Assembly (NCBI RefSeq): GCF_001021505.1
Contig: NZ_LDPO01000005.1
Location: 1-64,000, forward strand
Reading direction: 5' to 3'
Source: Mycolicibacter heraklionensis
GTDB taxonomy: Bacteria; Actinomycetota; Actinomycetes; Mycobacteriales; Mycobacteriaceae
Length of the DNA: 64,000 nucleotides
Positions 62,743 to 64,000 of this stretch are shown in pieces. The notes beneath the pieces are model-generated. The model was not told where the DNA came from. It made no database searches and saw only the letters and a list, made by a program, of their open reading frames with translations. The number at the start of each line of letters is the position of its first letter. Position 1 is the first letter of the stretch. The translations under genes were made by a program, and so were the position numbers.

Positions 62743-64000
62743 GTGACTTCTCCCTCGACGCGCATCGTGATCGTCGGCGGCGGCCCGGCGGGCTATGAGG
62801 CCGCGCTGGTCGCGGCGGCCAAGGGCCCGGAGGCGGTCTCGGTGACGGTGGTCGACGCCGACGGCCTCGGCGGCGCCTGCGTGTTGTGGGACTGCGTGCC
62901 GTCCAAGACCTTCATCGCCTCGTCCGGGGTCCGCACCGAGCTGCGACGCGCCCCGCACCTGGGCTTCGACATCCATTTCACCGACGCCGAGATCGAACTG
63001 GACAAGATCCACGAGCGGGTGAAATCCCTGGCCGCGGCGCAGTCCGCCGACATCCGCACGCAACTGCTCAACTCCGGCGTCGACGTCATCGCCGGCCGGG
63101 GGGAGCTGATCGACCCCGAACCCGGCCTGGCGCACCACCGGATCCGGGTCACCGAGCCGCATCAGTCCAGCGGTGCGCAACGCGTGCTCGACGCCGACGT
63201 CGTGTTGATCGCCACCGGCGCCAGCCCGCGCACGCTGCCCGGCGCCGAGCCCGACGACGAGCGAATCCTGACCTGGCGGCAGCTCTACGACCTGCACACA
63301 CTGCCCGAGCACCTGGTGGTGGTGGGCTCCGGGGTCACCGGTGCGGAGTTCGCCAACGCCTACACCGAGCTCGGGGTCAAGGTGACAGTGGTGGCCAGCC
63401 GCGACCGGGTGCTGCCGCACGAGGACCCCGACGCGGCCCGGGTGCTGGAGAGTGTGTTCGCCGAACGCGGCGTCACCCTGGTCAAGAACGCCCGGGCCGC
63501 CTCGGTGACGCGTGCGGGAGACGGCGTGCTGGTCACCATGACCGACGGCCGCACCGTGGCGGGCAGCCATGCGCTGATGACGGTCGGGTCGGTGCCCAAC
63601 ACCTCCGGTCTGGGCCTGGAGCGGGTCGGGATCGAGCTCGGGCCGGGCAACTGCCTACAGGTGGACCGGGTGTCGCGGACGTCGGTACCCGGGATCTACG
63701 CCGCGGGGGACTGCACCGGGTTGTTGCCGCTGGCGTCGGTCGCCGCCATGCAGGGCCGGATCGCGATGTATCACGCGCTGGGTGATGCGGTGGCCCCGAT
63801 CCGGCTGCGCACGGTGGCGGCGGCGGTGTTCACCCGGCCCGAGATCGCCGCGGTGGGGGTGCCGCAGTCGCAGATCGACGACGGCACGGTGCCCGCCCGC
63901 ACCGTCATGCTGCCGTTGCAGACCAATGCCCGGGCCAAGATGAGCCGGATGCGGTACGGCTTCCTCAAGCTGTTCTGCCGGCCGGCCACCGGAACGGTGA
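62743..64000 (+). CDS. lpdA: NAD(P)H quinone reductase / dihydrolipoamide dehydrogenase-like LpdA, 3' end outside window
   Basis: 419 codons of a flavoprotein disulfide reductase. RIVIVGGGPAGYEAALVAAA binds FAD, VVVGSGVTGAEFANAYTELG is the NAD(P) loop, and GIYAAGDCTGLLPLASVAAMQG the second FAD block. The redox site is intact: C46-V-L-W-D-C51 in GGACVLWDCVPSKTF. M. tuberculosis LpdA (Rv3303c), otherwise closely similar, is known to lack one of these cysteines. GTG 62743. The window ends about 50 residues before the expected dimer domain is complete. Confidence 0.92.
   Translation, partial: MTSPSTRIVIVGGGPAGYEAALVAAAKGPEAVSVTVVDADGLGGACVLWDCVPSKTFIASSGVRTELRRAPHLGFDIHFTDAEIELDKIHERVKSLAAAQSADIRTQLLNSGVDVIAGRGELIDPEPGLAHHRIRVTEPHQSSGAQRVLDADVVLIATGASPRTLPGAEPDDERILTWRQLYDLHTLPEHLVVVGSGVTGAEFANAYTELGVKVTVVASRDRVLPHEDPDAARVLESVFAERGVTLVKNARAASVTRAGDGVLVTMTDGRTVAGSHALMTVGSVPNTSGLGLERVGIELGPGNCLQVDRVSRTSVPGIYAAGDCTGLLPLASVAAMQGRIAMYHALGDAVAPIRLRTVAAAVFTRPEIAAVGVPQSQIDDGTVPARTVMLPLQTNARAKMSRMRYGFLKLFCRPATGTV

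Overview
The window is high-GC actinobacterial DNA from a member of the Mycobacteriaceae outside the M. tuberculosis complex. It carries the C-terminus of a PPE-PPW protein and three secreted hydrolases of the PE-PPE domain type. Its right half follows the M. tuberculosis trpS-to-lpdA gene order: trpS, YihY, nagA, sugI, dacB1, sigJ, sdhBADC, cdd, deoA, add, Rv3311, upp, pmmB, deoD, amidohydrolase, Rv3304, lpdA.

Left third (about 0.7-27.4 kb): a consolidated aerobic cobalamin locus. A leftward transporter operon (lipoprotein, FecCD permease, ABC ATPase fused to a FhuF-type iron-sulfur domain, small unknown protein) is divergent from cobN-cobF-cobQ-cobK. Each side has its own cobalamin riboswitch, back to back in a 359-bp gap. 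A third riboswitch leads a leftward Mg-chelatase-like gene-cobO-cobBC(fused)-cobD operon. cobL (rightward) converges on cobG-cobH-cobIJ-cobM (leftward). CobN plus the ChlI/ChlD-like protein would insert cobalt. CobI/J/G/M/F/K/L/H make hydrogenobyrinate, CobB and CobQ amidate, CobO adenosylates, and CobC/CobD make and attach the aminopropanol arm. CobG is cut short before its usual cysteine cluster. Interspersed genes are a small membrane protein, an ABM monooxygenase, a decayed deazaflavin-dependent nitroreductase, a type III glutamine synthetase and a dienelactone hydrolase.

Middle (27.4-39.9 kb): an enoyl-CoA hydratase/TetR pair with a clear operator, trpS, a YihY membrane protein, a GNAT protein, nagA, sugI, a DUF4345-like protein, dacB1, an orphan antitoxin beside a gutted mazF, an SMP-30-like protein, an ECF41-type sigma factor with a probable target (a carboxymuconolactone decarboxylase-like gene), a PPOX protein and a steroid 5-alpha-reductase-like membrane enzyme.

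Right (40-64 kb): succinate dehydrogenase, then nucleoside salvage genes (cdd, deoA, add, upp, pmmB, deoD). Among these lie an LGFP lipoprotein, the Rv3311 homologue, a tandem trio of secreted PE-PPE-type hydrolases where M. tuberculosis has sapM, and a recent tandem duplication of a 500-residue GT39-like membrane glycosyltransferase. An amidohydrolase, a DUF559 protein, a gamma-glutamylcyclotransferase and a truncated lpdA end the window.

Two families of intergenic palindromic repeats are scattered through the window. Family A has three copies; family B has four, arranged as two inverted pairs, each bracketing one gene. I saw no rRNA, tRNA, CRISPR array, transposase or phage gene.
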